A stretch of DNA of 64,000 nt from Prosthecodimorpha hirschii (GCF_001305515.1 NZ_LJYW01000001.1:3072668-3136667); one strand, 5' to 3'. Counted from the stretch's first letter, positions 27,741-37,806 are shown. Program-made: numbers and translations. The notes: a model not told the origin generated them from the letters alone.

Positions 27741-28439
27741 TCAGTCCGGCGTCTTGGTTGCGACCAGGTACCAGTTCGGATCGGACGACCCGGCATTGCG
27801 TTCGAAGGTCCAGATGTCGACCAGTTCCGAGACCTTGGACGGATCGCCGTCGATGACGTCGCCCTGGGCGTTGCGGGTGACGGTGATCAACTGGCTGACG
27901 AAGCGCACGGTGATCTGGACGAAACCGGCGCGCATGCCGGCCTCGACGATCTCGGCCTTGTCGATGCCGACAAAGGTGGTCTCGACCTTCTCGCCACGGG
28001 ATTCGCGATCCTGGATCGCGGCGACGAAGCCGTCGAAGACCTCCTTGGAAAGGAGCGGGCGCAGGGCCTTGCGATCGCCGACGGCAAATCCGGTCACGAT
28101 CATCTCGTAGGCGGCGCGGGCGCCGGCCAGGAAGTGGTTCGGCTCGAAGGTGCGGTCGGCGGCCATGACGGCGCGCAGGGCGCGGTCGATCGCACTGCCT
28201 TCCGGCACCGGTTCGCCGGGCGCTCCGACGGGCTCCGGCCCGGAACCCGGGGCACCGCGCGGGGGCATCGGGATGACGTTGTCGCGGTCGCCGGCTTCGG
28301 GCCGATCGCGGCCCTGATAGGGATCGACCGGCGGGCGCTCGCTGCCTGTCTTGCGGCCGAGCACGCTCCTCAGCCGCAGAAATACGACCACCGCGAGCAC
28401 GAGGAAAATGATGTTGTAGAAGTCGAGTATTTGACCCAT
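27741..28439 (-). CDS. Tim44/TimA family membrane-anchored protein
   Basis: A 232-residue Tim44-like protein. One N-terminal membrane helix (FYNIIFLVLAVVVFLRL, residues 8-24) anchors a Pro/Gly-rich linker and a C-terminal Tim44 domain (FLAGARAAYEMIVTGFAVGDRKALRPLLSKEVFDGF, key residues AYEMIV and LLSKEVF; ending NWYLVATKTPD). The mitochondrial relative links the import motor to the inner membrane; the alphaproteobacterial form TimA is its likely ancestor and its role in bacteria is unclear. The ATG at 28439 follows CGGGAG. Divergent from fxsA. Confidence 0.9.
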   Translation of the reverse strand: MGQILDFYNIIFLVLAVVVFLRLRSVLGRKTGSERPPVDPYQGRDRPEAGDRDNVIPMPPRGAPGSGPEPVGAPGEPVPEGSAIDRALRAVMAADRTFEPNHFLAGARAAYEMIVTGFAVGDRKALRPLLSKEVFDGFVAAIQDRESRGEKVETTFVGIDKAEIVEAGMRAGFVQITVRFVSQLITVTRNAQGDVIDGDPSKVSELVDIWTFERNAGSSDPNWYLVATKTPD

Positions 28440-28670
28440 CGTCTCCCGGACCTCGCTCGCGGCGGCGACCATGGAGCGGTCGCGTCGCGTCGTCTGTTAT
28501 GTAGTCTATCCCGAAGCGGGATCCAGACGGAAGCGCAACAGGATCGACGCGCCGGCGAACACATCCGACGACGGCTCTTCCCTGATGGCGCCGCAATCCC
28601 CATGTGGATCTGCGCCCGCCGTCGACGGATGCCGTATCGGACATCGGGACATGACAGAGGATCCGCCGCA

Positions 28671-29186
28671 ATGCCCGCCGGGCTCATCCTGCTTCTGGCC
28701 TTCCTGGCCTGGCCGTTTCTGGAGATCGCCGCCTTCATCGTCATCGGGCGCGAGATCGGCATCCTGCCGACTTTGGCGACCGTCGTCGGCACTTCGGTTC
28801 TCGGCGCCGTTCTCCTGAAGCAACAGGGCATGGCCGCGCTGATGGCGATCCGGCGCGAAATGCGGCATGGCGAACTGCCGCCGCAGGCGATCGGTCATGC
28901 CGCGCTGATCGGGCTGGGCGGCCTCCTGCTGCTGCTGCCCGGCTTCGTCAGCGACATCTTCGGCATCCTCCTGTTTCTGCCGCCGGTCCGCTCCCTGATC
29001 CTGGCCGCGCTCGCCCGCAATGCCACCATCGTGGTCGTGCGCGGGCGCCGATCCGGCGTCGGCCGCACGGTGGTCGATCTCGACCCGGAGGAATGGCACG
29101 AGACGACCCCGCCGCCACCGTCGCGGTCCGACCCGACCGCGCGGCCGCGCATCACCGGGCCGGACGACGATGCGCGCCGGCCGTAA
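28671..29186 (+). CDS. fxsA: FxsA family membrane protein
   Basis: A 171-residue cytoplasmic membrane protein. Four hydrophobic segments are clustered in the first 110 residues (LILLLAFLAWPFLEIAAFI, GILPTLATVVGTSVLGAVLL, IGLGGLLLLLPGFVSD and IFGILLFLPPVRSLIL), matching FxsA/YtzA; the tail is charged and Pro-rich. In E. coli, FxsA overexpression relieves exclusion of phage T7 by the F plasmid; its normal job is unknown. The start at 28671 begins right where the first helix does. The Rhizobiales order timA / fxsA-secB is kept. Confidence 0.9.
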   Translation: MPAGLILLLAFLAWPFLEIAAFIVIGREIGILPTLATVVGTSVLGAVLLKQQGMAALMAIRREMRHGELPPQAIGHAALIGLGGLLLLLPGFVSDIFGILLFLPPVRSLILAALARNATIVVVRGRRSGVGRTVVDLDPEEWHETTPPPPSRSDPTARPRITGPDDDARRP

Positions 29187-29323
29187 CGGCATGGGCCTCC
29201 TGCCCGGCCCGCAAAGGCCCGTCCTTGTGACGGCGGGTGCAACGTGCTAGCGGAATTGCGCCTTTCGGAGCGTGCGACCGTCGACAGCCGGTCCGGCCCA
29301 CCAATCGAGGACCACGGATCATC

Positions 29324-29809
29324 ATGAGCATGGACGACGGCAACGGCACCAGCATGGGCCCCGGCGAAGGCGCCGCCCCCTCGGTCAACGTGCTGGCCCA
29401 GTATGTGAAGGATTTCTCGTTCGAGAATCCGAACGCGCCCCAGTCGCTGCAGCCGCGCGAAGCCGGTCCGCAGCTCAACATCAACGTGAATGTCGGCGCC
29501 CGCCCGCTCTCGGCGACCGAGTTCGAAGTCGACCTGTCGCTGCAGGCCCGCGCGGGCCAGGGCGCGGAAGTGATCTTCGCGGTCGAGCTGGTCTATTCCG
29601 GCCTGTTCCGCATCACCAACGTGCCGGAGGAGCATCTGCACCCCTTCGTGCTGATCGAGTGCCCGCGGCTCTTGTTCCCGTTCGCGCGCCAGATCGTCGC
29701 GGACGCGACCCGCAACGGCGGCTTCCCGCCGCTGATGATCGATCCGATCGATTTCGTCGCGCTCTACCAGCAGAATCTGGCGCAGGCCCAGGCCGGCCAG
29801 CCGAACTGA
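29324..29809 (+). CDS. secB: Protein-export chaperone SecB
   Basis: A 161-residue chaperone that keeps precursor proteins unfolded and passes them to SecA. Family sequence: [76 protein letters not shown] (shown only as markers; key residues [11 protein letters not shown]) and [11 protein letters not shown]. The ATG at 29324 is used rather than the longer frame. A strong terminator follows, and dnaQ is convergent. Confidence 0.97.
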   Translation: MSMDDGNGTSMGPGEGAAPSVNVLAQYVKDFSFENPNAPQSLQPREAGPQLNINVNVGARPLSATEFEVDLSLQARAGQGAEVIFAVELVYSGLFRITNVPEEHLHPFVLIECPRLLFPFARQIVADATRNGGFPPLMIDPIDFVALYQQNLAQAQAGQPN

Positions 29810-29835
29810 TCCCGCGCCGACAGGCCGGATCGCAC

Positions 29836-29866
29836 AGGGCCGTCCTTCGGGGCGGCCCTTTCGTTT
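29836..29866 (+). terminator. Rho-independent terminator of secB
   Basis: A 10-bp stem (29836-29845 with 29850-29859, one G-U pair) with a TTCG tetraloop followed by TTCGTTT, 27 bases after the secB stop. Confidence 0.93.
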
Positions 29867-29893
29867 GGTGCCGGCGAGACGGCAGGGCCGTCG

Positions 29894-30619
29894 TCACCGG
29901 GAGGCGGCTTCGGCGGCCGGGTCTTCGGACTGGTATTTCCGCCAGACCGAATTCTCGCCGAGCTTGGCGACGAAGGCCTCGTGGGCGGCCTGTTCCTCGG
30001 CCGTCAGGCGCGGCGGCAGCGGTTCGGGGCGGGGCCCGACCTGTCGGCGGGACACGCGCCCGCCGCGACTGTTGTTGCCGTCGGAGGCCGCCAGCCCCAA
30101 GGCAGCCTGCTTGCCGCCGATCAGCTCGATATAGACCTCGGCGAGCAGCTCGGAATCGAGCAGCGCGCCGTGCTTGGTGCGGCGGCTGTTGTCGATGCCG
30201 TGGCGCGAGCAGAGCGCGTCGAGCGAGTTCGGCCCGGCCGGATGGCGGCGCTTGGCGAGCGCCAGCGTATCGACGACCAGATCCGGCGGAACCGGCGGCA
30301 TGCGCAGCCGGGCGAACTCGGCGTTGAGGAAGCCCACGTCGAAGGACGCATTGTGGATGACCAGCCGCGCATCGCGGATGAAGGTCGCAAAATCCTCGGC
30401 GATGGCCGCGAAGACCGGCTTGTCCTTCAGGAAATCGTCGGACAGCCCGTGCACGTCGAAGGCCGCCTTGGGCATCGACCGCTCGGGGTTGATATAGACA
30501 TGGTAGCTCTGGCCGGTCGGAATATGGTTGACCAGCTCGATGCCGCCGATCTCGACGACGCGGTCGCCGGTGCGCGGGTCCAGCCCCGTGGTTTCCGTAT
30601 CGAGAACGATTTCACGCAT
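29894..30619 (-). CDS. dnaQ: DNA polymerase III epsilon subunit
   Basis: A 241-residue 3'-5' proofreading exonuclease of the replicative polymerase. DEDDh residues are visible: Asp7 and Glu9 in LDTETTGLDP, Asp94 in HNASFDVGF, His150 and Asp155 in TKHGALLDSELLAEVY. The C-terminal tail (residues about 180-241) is the flexible part that in E. coli contacts the alpha subunit. It begins a leftward block near oriC; coaE ends 36 bases upstream of its start, so dnaQ may be the last gene of the ppsR-maf-aroE-coaE-dnaQ run. Confidence 0.96.
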   Translation of the reverse strand: MREIVLDTETTGLDPRTGDRVVEIGGIELVNHIPTGQSYHVYINPERSMPKAAFDVHGLSDDFLKDKPVFAAIAEDFATFIRDARLVIHNASFDVGFLNAEFARLRMPPVPPDLVVDTLALAKRRHPAGPNSLDALCSRHGIDNSRRTKHGALLDSELLAEVYIELIGGKQAALGLAASDGNNSRGGRVSRRQVGPRPEPLPPRLTAEEQAAHEAFVAKLGENSVWRKYQSEDPAAEAASR

Positions 30620-30655
30620 GCTGTGCCACCCGGGTCGAGACCGGATCGAATCGAA

Positions 30656-31288
30656 TCATCCGGGGCGCCGGGAGACAAGGGGCCGCCGGGCGGTTGTCCC
30701 CGACGACATCTGCGCGACGACCTTCAGGATGCCGTCGACCTGCGCCTCCGCCGCGGCCAGACCCCGGCCGGTATCGATGAGGAAATGCGCCCGCCGCCGC
30801 TTTTCCGCATCCGGCACCTGGCGGGCCAGGATGGCGTCGAGCTTGGCCTCCGTCATGCCCGGCCGAGCCAGCACGCGGGTGCGTTGCACGGCGGCGTCCG
30901 CCGAGACGACCGCGACGGCGTGGACCCGCGCCTCGCCGCCGGTCTCGAACAGGAGCGGCACGTCGAGCACCACGACCGGTCGACCGGACCGGCGCGCCGC
31001 GTCCAGGAAGGCCGTCTCCTCGGCCCGGACCAGCGGATGCACGATCGCCTCCAGCCGCCGGATCTCGTCGGGACGGCCGAGCACGCAGGCGGACAACCGA
31101 TCGCGATCGACCACGCCGTCCCGGGTCGTGCCCGGGAAGGCGGCCTCGATCGGGGCGACCGCCGCGCCGCGATAAAGCCGGTGCACCGTCGCGTCGGCCT
31201 CGTGCACCGGCACCCCGCGGGCCATGAACATGGCCGCCGTCGTCGACTTGCCCATGCCGATGGAGCCGGTCAGGCCGAGAATGATCAT
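30656..31288 (-). CDS. coaE: Dephospho-CoA kinase
   Basis: A 210-residue kinase for the last step of coenzyme A synthesis. Walker [13 protein letters not shown] (residues 5-16) starts the protein; [14 protein letters not shown] ([13 protein letters not shown]) and [14 protein letters not shown] follow, as in the family. The ATG at 31288 overlaps the aroE stop by four bases. Upstream open sequence in this frame belongs to the shadow of aroE and is discarded. Confidence 0.96.
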   Translation of the reverse strand: MIILGLTGSIGMGKSTTAAMFMARGVPVHEADATVHRLYRGAAVAPIEAAFPGTTRDGVVDRDRLSACVLGRPDEIRRLEAIVHPLVRAEETAFLDAARRSGRPVVVLDVPLLFETGGEARVHAVAVVSADAAVQRTRVLARPGMTEAKLDAILARQVPDAEKRRRAHFLIDTGRGLAAAEAQVDGILKVVAQMSSGTTARRPLVSRRPG

Positions 31289-32163
31289 GGTGCGCGCCCC
31301 TCGATATCGGCGACGATCCGCGCCCTCAAGCCGGCATCGACGGTCGGCCGGAGCCCGAACCAACGCTCGAAGCCGGGCACGGCCTGGTGCAGCAGCATGC
31401 CGAGCCCGTCGACGGTGCGGAGCCCGTAGGAGGTCGCCAGGTCCAAGAGATCGGTCACCAGCGGCACGTAGACGATATCGGTGACCAACGCATCGCCGCG
31501 CGCGCCGCGCAGATCGAGGCCGATATCGCCGACGCCCTTCATGCCGAGCGACGTGGTGTTGACCAGCAGACGGGCGTCCCAGAGCAGGGCCTGGCGCGCC
31601 TCCCAGGGATAGGCCTCGGTACCGCCGCCGAAGGCATGGGCGAGATCCTCGGCGCGGGCGACATTGCGGTTGGCGATCTTCGGCTGGAAGCCGCGCTGGA
31701 TCAGCGCCCAGACGACCGCCCGCGCGGCACCGCCGGCGCCGAGCACCAGGGCCGGACCGGGCTCGTTGTCCCAGCCGGGGGCCGTCTCGTCGAGATTGGC
31801 CAGAAAGCCCAGGGCATCCGTGTTGGTGCCGCAGAGCTTTCCACCGTCCATCCACAGCGTGTTCACAGCCCCGATGGCGCGCGCGACGGGTTCGACCTCG
31901 GCACAGGCGGCCAGGGCGGCCTCCTTGTGCGGGACGGTCACGTTGCAGCCGGCATAGCCGCTGTCGGGAAAGCGCCGGAAGAAGGCGTCGATCTCCTCCG
32001 GCGCGACCGCGACCCGCTCGTAGGTGCCGTCGAGACCGTAACGGTCGAGCCAATAGCCGTGGATCAGCGGCGAGCGGGCGTGATCGACGGGCCAGCCGAT
32101 GACGCAGGCACGGGTGCCGGGCTTGCCGTCAGACATCGACGGAGACGCAGGAGACGAGGTCAT
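31285..32163 (-). CDS. aroE: Shikimate dehydrogenase (NADP+)
   Basis: A 292-residue enzyme of aromatic amino acid synthesis. Motifs: [19 protein letters not shown] (shikimate-binding Ser pair region), [12 protein letters not shown] with the catalytic Lys, [12 protein letters not shown], the nucleotide loop [15 protein letters not shown] and the NADP site [12 protein letters not shown] at 32163 overlaps the maf stop (ATGA), favouring it over the ATG at 32136. Member of the tightly packed ppsR-maf-aroE-coaE operon, each junction overlapping by four bases. Confidence 0.96.
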   Translation of the reverse strand: MTSSPASPSMSDGKPGTRACVIGWPVDHARSPLIHGYWLDRYGLDGTYERVAVAPEEIDAFFRRFPDSGYAGCNVTVPHKEAALAACAEVEPVARAIGAVNTLWMDGGKLCGTNTDALGFLANLDETAPGWDNEPGPALVLGAGGAARAVVWALIQRGFQPKIANRNVARAEDLAHAFGGGTEAYPWEARQALLWDARLLVNTTSLGMKGVGDIGLDLRGARGDALVTDIVYVPLVTDLLDLATSYGLRTVDGLGMLLHQAVPGFERWFGLRPTVDAGLRARIVADIEGRAP

Positions 32164-32762
32164 GGATCGATCAGGCCCCGGGCTCTGAGTTCGGCGAGGA
32201 GCGGCAGCAGCGGCAGCCCCAGGATGGTGAAATAGTCGCCTTCGATCCGGTCGAAAAGCCGGATGCCGAGCCCCTCAAGCTGATAGCAGCCGACGCTGCC
32301 CAGCACGGCATCGCCGACGGTATCGAGATAGCGACCGATCGCTGCCGGCGACAGCGGCCGGACGGTCAGACTGGCGGAGGACAGGTGCCGCCAGACCACA
32401 TGGCCGCCGACGGCGAGCGACAGCGCGGCATGGAGCTGGTGGGTCCGCCCGGCGAGACGCGCGATCTGGGCTTCGGCAGCAACCCGGTCGTCGGCCTTGA
32501 CGAAGAGCTCCTGCCCGAGCCCGAGCGTCTGGTCGGCCCCGAGCACCAGGTCGGCCGGACGGCGGCGCGACACGGCCAGCGCCTTGGCGTCCGCAAGATG
32601 GCTGGCGATCGTCGCCGGATTGGCCCCGCCGCTGCGAAGTGGGGCTTCGACATCCCGTTCGTCGATCCCGGCGCCTTCGACATCGAAGGCGACGCCGGCG
32701 CGGGTCAGCAACTCGATGCGGGTTGCGCTCTTGGAGGCGAGGACGAGACGCATGCCGGTCAC
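32160..32762 (-). CDS. maf: Maf family nucleoside-triphosphate pyrophosphatase
   Basis: A 200-residue Maf/YceF-like nucleotide pyrophosphatase that hydrolyses non-canonical nucleotides such as m7GTP or dTTP/UTP. Family sequence: LVLASKSATRIELLTRAGV, VLGADQTLGLG and the loop YLDTVGDAVLGSVGCYQLEGLGIRLF (key residues GSVGCYQLEG). The GTG at 32762 shares GTGA with the ppsR stop; an in-frame ATG lies at 32753. YceF-type rather than the Asp-DTVV Maf proper is suggested by GADQTLGLG, but I do not assert the substrate. Confidence 0.93.
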   Translation of the reverse strand: MTGMRLVLASKSATRIELLTRAGVAFDVEGAGIDERDVEAPLRSGGANPATIASHLADAKALAVSRRRPADLVLGADQTLGLGQELFVKADDRVAAEAQIARLAGRTHQLHAALSLAVGGHVVWRHLSSASLTVRPLSPAAIGRYLDTVGDAVLGSVGCYQLEGLGIRLFDRIEGDYFTILGLPLLPLLAELRARGLIDP

Positions 32763-33592
32763 GCGAGCGGCCCCTTGCGGTCGCGCTGCAGCGCGATGAT
32801 GCCGGCCGCGGTCTCTTCAATAGAGCGACGGGTCACGTCGATCAGCGGCCAGCCGTTGTCGGCGCAGAGCCGGCGCATCTGGGCGATTTCCTGGGCGATC
32901 GCCTGCCGGTCGACATAGCTGGTGTCGAAGGCCCGGCTGCCGAGCGACAGGACCCGGTTCTCGCGGATCTGGGCGATCCGCTCGGGGCTCGCCACCAGGC
33001 CGACGATCAGCGGCCGTGTCGCGGCGAAGACCGATTCCGGGATCGGAACGCCGGGGACGAAGGGGATGTTGGCCACCTTGACGCCGCGATTGGCCAGATA
33101 GATCGAGGTCGGCGTCTTGGAGGTGCGCGAGACGCCGATCACGACCACGTCGGCATCGTCGGCATCCTCGGCCAGCTGGCCGTCGTCATGGACGAGGGTG
33201 AAGTTGAGCGCGTCGATGCGCCGGAAATAGGAGGCGTCGAGCTCATGCTGGGCACCGGCCTTGTAGGTCTGGGCGACGTTCAGATAGGTGCGGAACACGT
33301 CATGGACGGGCGACAGCACCGACACGCAGGGCGCGCCCTGATCGCGGCAGAAGCGCTCCAGGCGTTGGGCGAGGTCGGCATTGACCAGCGTGTAGAGGAC
33401 GATGCCCGGCGAAGCCTCGATCTCGATCAGGGCACGGTCCAGCTGCCGGTCGTTGCGCACCAACGGATGGACGTGCTCGATCGCCTCGATGGAATCGTAC
33501 TGGGCGGCCGCAGCCCGGGCGACGGTGATCAAAGTCTCGCCCGTGGAATCCGAAACCAGGTGGAGATGGAAGTAGTTGGTGACCTTCTGCAC
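32759..33592 (-). CDS. ppsR: Pyruvate, phosphate dikinase regulatory protein (DUF299)
   Basis: A 277-residue bifunctional kinase/phosphorylase (PDRP) that switches pyruvate phosphate dikinase or PEP synthase on and off. The N-terminus FHLHLVSDSTGETL and the P-loop VIGVSRTSKTPTSIYLANRG are diagnostic. The GTG at 33592 is chosen because the N-terminus then matches the family; the frame is open to 33874, through the origin region, with no family similarity. It is the first gene leftward from oriC, matching the conserved RP001-hemE layout of Caulobacter and Rickettsia. Confidence 0.94.
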   Translation of the reverse strand: MQKVTNYFHLHLVSDSTGETLITVARAAAAQYDSIEAIEHVHPLVRNDRQLDRALIEIEASPGIVLYTLVNADLAQRLERFCRDQGAPCVSVLSPVHDVFRTYLNVAQTYKAGAQHELDASYFRRIDALNFTLVHDDGQLAEDADDADVVVIGVSRTSKTPTSIYLANRGVKVANIPFVPGVPIPESVFAATRPLIVGLVASPERIAQIRENRVLSLGSRAFDTSYVDRQAIAQEIAQMRRLCADNGWPLIDVTRRSIEETAAGIIALQRDRKGPLA

Positions 33593-33619
33593 GGAGTTTT
33601 CCCCAGCCCGCGGCCGATC

Positions 33620-33628
33620 CGTGGAAAA
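33620..33628 (-). promoter_or_regulatory. DnaA-box-like 9-mer
   Basis: Minus-strand TTTTCCACG; 8 of 9 to the relaxed consensus TTWTNCACA. Confidence 0.5.
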
Positions 33629-33768
33629 CCCCGCCGGATCGCGTCTCGACCGGCCAGTCATACCCCTCAGGCGGAAACGATCAACAGGGACCTTGGCCGC
33701 AGGTGTTTCCAAGCCGGCTTTTGCCGATCGGTGGGCAAGGGATCCGATCCGCTGCGATGATGGACTCT

Positions 33769-33777
33769 CTATCCACA
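33769..33777 (+). promoter_or_regulatory. DnaA-box-like 9-mer
   Basis: CTATCCACA; 8 of 9 to TTATCCACA. It lies two bases after a GACTC methylation-type site. Confidence 0.65.
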
Positions 33778-33801
33778 GCGGGAGACCTCCGCTAACGATC
33801 G

Positions 33802-33816
33802 TTAATCCCTTGTTTA
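33802..33816 (+). promoter_or_regulatory. CtrA-like site in the origin
   Basis: TTAA at 33802-33805, seven bases, TTTA at 33813-33816: 7 of 8 half-site positions of TTAA-N7-TTAA. CtrA silences the Caulobacter origin through such sites; whether it does so here is inference. Confidence 0.45.
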
Positions 33817-33846
33817 CCGCGGTAAACGAATGGTTAACGCGCAGGC

Positions 33847-33855
33847 CGTGGATAA
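33847..33855 (-). promoter_or_regulatory. DnaA-box-like 9-mer
   Basis: Minus-strand TTATCCACG; 8 of 9 to TTATCCACA, next to the AT-richer core. Confidence 0.65.
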
Positions 33856-33894
33856 TTCTACCGCACCGCAACACCCCGCGGCAACGGCCTGTGG

Positions 33895-33910
33895 CGTTTC
33901 ACGTGAGTCA
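33895..33910. promoter_or_regulatory. Degenerate parS-like palindrome in oriC
   Basis: Matches TGTTTCACGTGAAACA at 13 of 16 positions, with the right arm eroded. Binding by ParB is uncertain. Confidence 0.3.
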
Positions 33911-33995
33911 TTGTGGAGGACGGCCGATCCCGGTAATCCACCTTCATAGAGTCAAAACAATCACTTCGTGAATCAAAGGGTAGAAGGGGAAGGCT

Positions 33996-35045
33996 GTGGA
34001 TCAGGACGCGAGCCGGAAAGAGCGCAAGCTGATACGGGTGCTCGACGGCGAGACCGTCTTCCCCCCGCCGATCTGGGTGATGCGGCAGGCAGGCCGGTAT
34101 CTGCCCGAGTACCGGGCGACCCGAGCCGAGGCCGGCGGCTTCCTGGACCTTTGCTATTCGCCGAAGATGGCGACCGAGGTGACCCTGCAGCCGATCCGGC
34201 GCTACGGCTTCGATGCGGCGATCCTGTTCTCCGACATCCTGGTCATTCCGGATGCGCTCGGCCAGCCCGTGCGCTTCGCGGAAGGCGAGGGGCCACGGCT
34301 CGATCCGCTCGATCTCGGCGAGGTCGGTCGGCTCGATCCGAGCCGGGTTCTCGACCATCTGGCCCCGGTCTTCGAGGCGGTCGAGCGCATCCGGGCCGGC
34401 CTGCCGGGCGAGACGACGTTGCTCGGCTTCTGCGGGGCCCCCTGGACGGTCGCCACCTACATGATCGCCGGGCGGGGCACGCCCGACCAGGCGCCCGCCC
34501 GCCGGGCCGCGCTGAGCGATCCGGACGGCTTCGCCCGGCTGATCGACATCCTGGTCGAGGCCTCGATCGCCTATCTGGCGCGCCAGATGGCGAGCGGCGC
34601 CGATGCGGTCCAGATCTTCGACACCTGGGCGGGGGTGCTCGACGAGGCGGAATTCGATCGCTGGGTGATCGAGCCGACCCGGCGCATCGTCGCCGGGCTG
34701 CGTGCGCTGGTGCCGGGTGCCAGGGTGATCGGCTTCCCGAAGGGGGCAGCGGCCTCGCTGCCCGATTTCGCGGCGCGGACCGGCGTCAACGCGGTCGGGC
34801 TGGATTGGACCGTGCCGCTCGGCTACGCCCGCGACGTGCTGCAGCCGCGCATCGCCGTGCAGGGCAATCTCGACCCGCTCAGGGTCATCATGGGCGGCAA
34901 GACACTCGACGAAGGCGTCGACCGGATCCTAGAAACGCTGGGTGGCGGGCGGCTGATCTTCAATCTCGGCCATGGCATCACGCCGGACGCCGATCCGGCC
35001 ATGGTCGGCCGGCTGGTCGAGCGCGTCCGGGCGGCGCGGAGGTGA
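33996..35045 (+). CDS. hemE: Uroporphyrinogen decarboxylase
   Basis: A 349-residue enzyme converting uroporphyrinogen III to coproporphyrinogen III. Family sequence: [20 protein letters not shown] with the catalytic Arg pair, [13 protein letters not shown] with the catalytic Asp, [16 protein letters not shown] and [13 protein letters not shown] at the end. The GTG at 33996 is used; the frame is open from 33968 without effect. Its start codon falls inside a DnaA-box-like sequence. First gene rightward of oriC, followed five bases later by hemJ. Confidence 0.97.
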   Translation: MDQDASRKERKLIRVLDGETVFPPPIWVMRQAGRYLPEYRATRAEAGGFLDLCYSPKMATEVTLQPIRRYGFDAAILFSDILVIPDALGQPVRFAEGEGPRLDPLDLGEVGRLDPSRVLDHLAPVFEAVERIRAGLPGETTLLGFCGAPWTVATYMIAGRGTPDQAPARRAALSDPDGFARLIDILVEASIAYLARQMASGADAVQIFDTWAGVLDEAEFDRWVIEPTRRIVAGLRALVPGARVIGFPKGAAASLPDFAARTGVNAVGLDWTVPLGYARDVLQPRIAVQGNLDPLRVIMGGKTLDEGVDRILETLGGGRLIFNLGHGITPDADPAMVGRLVERVRAARR

Positions 35046-35049
35046 ATCG

Positions 35050-35583
35050 ATGAATTCTGTCTATCGGCAGCGTGGGGCCTCCCCGGCCGTCCGTGCCGCC
35101 ATCGCCATCGGGGTGACCGTCTCGATCCTGGCCGTGATCATCGCGGTGACGCCGGCGCAGGGCTATCTTTGGATCAAGTCGCTGCATGTCGTCGCGATCA
35201 TCTCCTGGATGGCCGGCATGCTCTATCTGCCGCGCCTGTTCGTGAACCATTGCAGCGTCGCGGTCGGCTCGCCGGAATCGGTCCTGCTGAAGGGGATGGA
35301 GCAGCGCCTGCTGCGCATCATCCTCAATCCGGCGATGATCATCGCCTGGGTGACCGGATTGTGGATGGCCTGGTCGGTGTTCGGCTTTCGCGGCGGCTGG
35401 CTGCACGGCAAGCTCGCCCTCGTGCTGCTGCTTTCGGGCGTGCACGGCCATCTGTCGGCCTCGGTCCGGGCTTTCGCGGAGGACCGCAACCGCTACAGCG
35501 AAAGGACCTGGCGCGTCCTCAACGAGGTGCCGGCGCTCCTGATGATCGGCATCGTCGTGCTGGTCATCGTCAAGCCGTTCTGA
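35050..35583 (+). CDS. hemJ: Protoporphyrinogen IX oxidase, HemJ family
   Basis: A 177-residue integral membrane protein of the UPF0093/HemJ family that oxidises protoporphyrinogen IX. It has four to five membrane helices. Conserved residues are His46 in IKSLHVVAIISWMAGMLYLPRLFVNH (key residues SLHV and YLPRLFVNH) and the Lys/His pair in WLHGKLALVLLLSGVHGH. The gene follows hemE by four bases, placing two haem-synthesis genes in one transcript. The ATG at 35050 is used instead of an upstream in-frame start within hemE. Confidence 0.88.
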   Translation: MNSVYRQRGASPAVRAAIAIGVTVSILAVIIAVTPAQGYLWIKSLHVVAIISWMAGMLYLPRLFVNHCSVAVGSPESVLLKGMEQRLLRIILNPAMIIAWVTGLWMAWSVFGFRGGWLHGKLALVLLLSGVHGHLSASVRAFAEDRNRYSERTWRVLNEVPALLMIGIVVLVIVKPF

Positions 35584-35930
35584 GCCCGCCCGTTCGTCGG
35601 GAGCGCTGGCGCGGAGTCCGGATCCGGCCGGATGCTTTTCCTCGGCGCAGGGGGCTTGTTCGAATCCTCGCGCCGGACTAAATTCCTTCCGCCCAGCCCA
35701 CGCGGACGGAGCGTGGCGCGCCTTGCGCCGCCCCGGCGGACCCCTCAGGATCATCATCCGATCGGGGTCGTCCATCGACCGGATATCGCCCCGCCCGCCT
35801 TTTCCCGTCCGCATCCGCGTACTCGTCCCGCTTCCGCGTCCGCCCATCACCGACCGGAACGTCAGACGAGCGGACCTGCTTTCCGAAACGATCGGTCGCA
35901 ATGCTCACCGCCCCCGAAAGACTCCCGCCG
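35584..35930. other. Intergenic region and long leader before rho
   Basis: 347 bases. A possible promoter, TTGTTC (35656-35661), 17 bases, TAAATT (35679-35684), would give a rho leader of about 240 bases; long rho leaders allow autogenous control by Rho in E. coli. GATCCGGCCGGATGCTTTTC at 35621-35640 could be a weak terminator after hemJ. The rest is C-rich on the plus strand, the kind of RNA Rho loads on. No gene seen. Confidence 0.45.
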
Positions 35931-37196
<1,266 letters not shown>

Positions 37197-37279
37197 CGGT
37201 CTCGCCGTCTCCGGGTTCAAGGTCGACCGAACCACATGGCACAGCGCCTCCCGAGCGCCGCGCCGCAACGGACGAGAAT

Positions 37280-37308
37280 GCCGCCCGGGTCTCCCGAGGC
37301 GGCGTTTT
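37280..37308 (+). terminator. Rho-independent terminator of rho
   Basis: GCCGCC/GGCGGC (37280-37285 with 37298-37303), extended inside by CGGG/CCCG with one bulged A, followed by GTTTTC. Confidence 0.9.
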
Positions 37309-37602
37309 CATGAGCGGTGAAGCCCGTTGCTTGGCCGCCCGCGAGGTCTTCGGGTCCGGAACGGATGGGGCCTCTGCTGGCCGGGGTCCCGGATCGCCGG
37401 TCGGTCGCGTCGGCGATCTGCCTCGACAACGAAGGCGCCCTCGAGGCTTGCTGCCGAGAGGTCGCCGGGTGGGCCAACACTGCGAGAGGGTGGGACACTT
37501 GCCGGACGGATCGGCTGCCGAGGCCGGTACCGGAGGTTCCGTCGGCGGCGGTTCGACCGATCGCTCGGCGCCGGTTGCGGCCGCGGGCATGTCGACGGCG
37601 GA

Positions 37603-37806
37603 TCATCCGTCGCGATCGGTCTTGATGGCGGGGAAGGGACGGGCCATCACGGTGGTGCTCTCCGGGCCATCCAAGAGCCTCATGTGCCCCGTATGGCAAT
37701 CGTGGCAACCGGCACGGCCGATCGAAAGCGGGATCGACCCGACACGGTGGCAGGCGTCGTCGGATATCGGCGCTTCGGGATCACCGCCGGGTAGGGTCTG
37801 CAGCAT
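37603..37806 (-). CDS. Doubtful small protein with CHDCH motif
   Basis: A possible 67-residue protein starting MLQTLPGGDPEAP. It contains GRAGCHDCHTGHMRL, a CxxCH that could bind haem or, with the flanking His, a metal. There is no signal peptide from this start, which argues against a cytochrome; an in-frame extension to 37914 adds a Pro/Arg-rich stretch. Third codon positions are mostly G or C, as in real genes here, but that is weak support in such DNA. I do not recognise it; it may be chance. Confidence 0.3.
   Translation of the reverse strand: MLQTLPGGDPEAPISDDACHRVGSIPLSIGRAGCHDCHTGHMRLLDGPESTTVMARPFPAIKTDRDG

Larger units (their letters stand above)
33593..33995. other. Probable chromosomal replication origin (oriC)
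   Basis: 403 bases between divergent ppsR and hemE, the position of the origin in Caulobacter and Rickettsia. It holds DnaA-box-like 9-mers (33620-33628, 33769-33777, 33847-33855, and 33995-34003 across the hemE start), an AT-richer stretch near 33793-33860, two perfect palindromes (TAACGATCGTTA 33793-33804; GTTTACCGCGGTAAAC 33812-33827), GTTAAC at 33833-33838, a CtrA-like TTAA-N7-TTTA (33802-33816) and four GANTC sites (33763, 33905, 33949, 33970). Genes on both sides mostly point outward. Direct initiation data are absent. Confidence 0.85.

Noticed and set aside
25929..28670. Open plus-strand frame running through smr, mltA and timA into fxsA
   Set aside because: The part before 28671 is the antisense shadow of three well-identified minus-strand genes; only FxsA from 28671 is family-like.
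33895..33910. Functional parS inside oriC
   Set aside because: Only 13 of 16 positions match and one arm is damaged; I list it as degenerate rather than as a true site.
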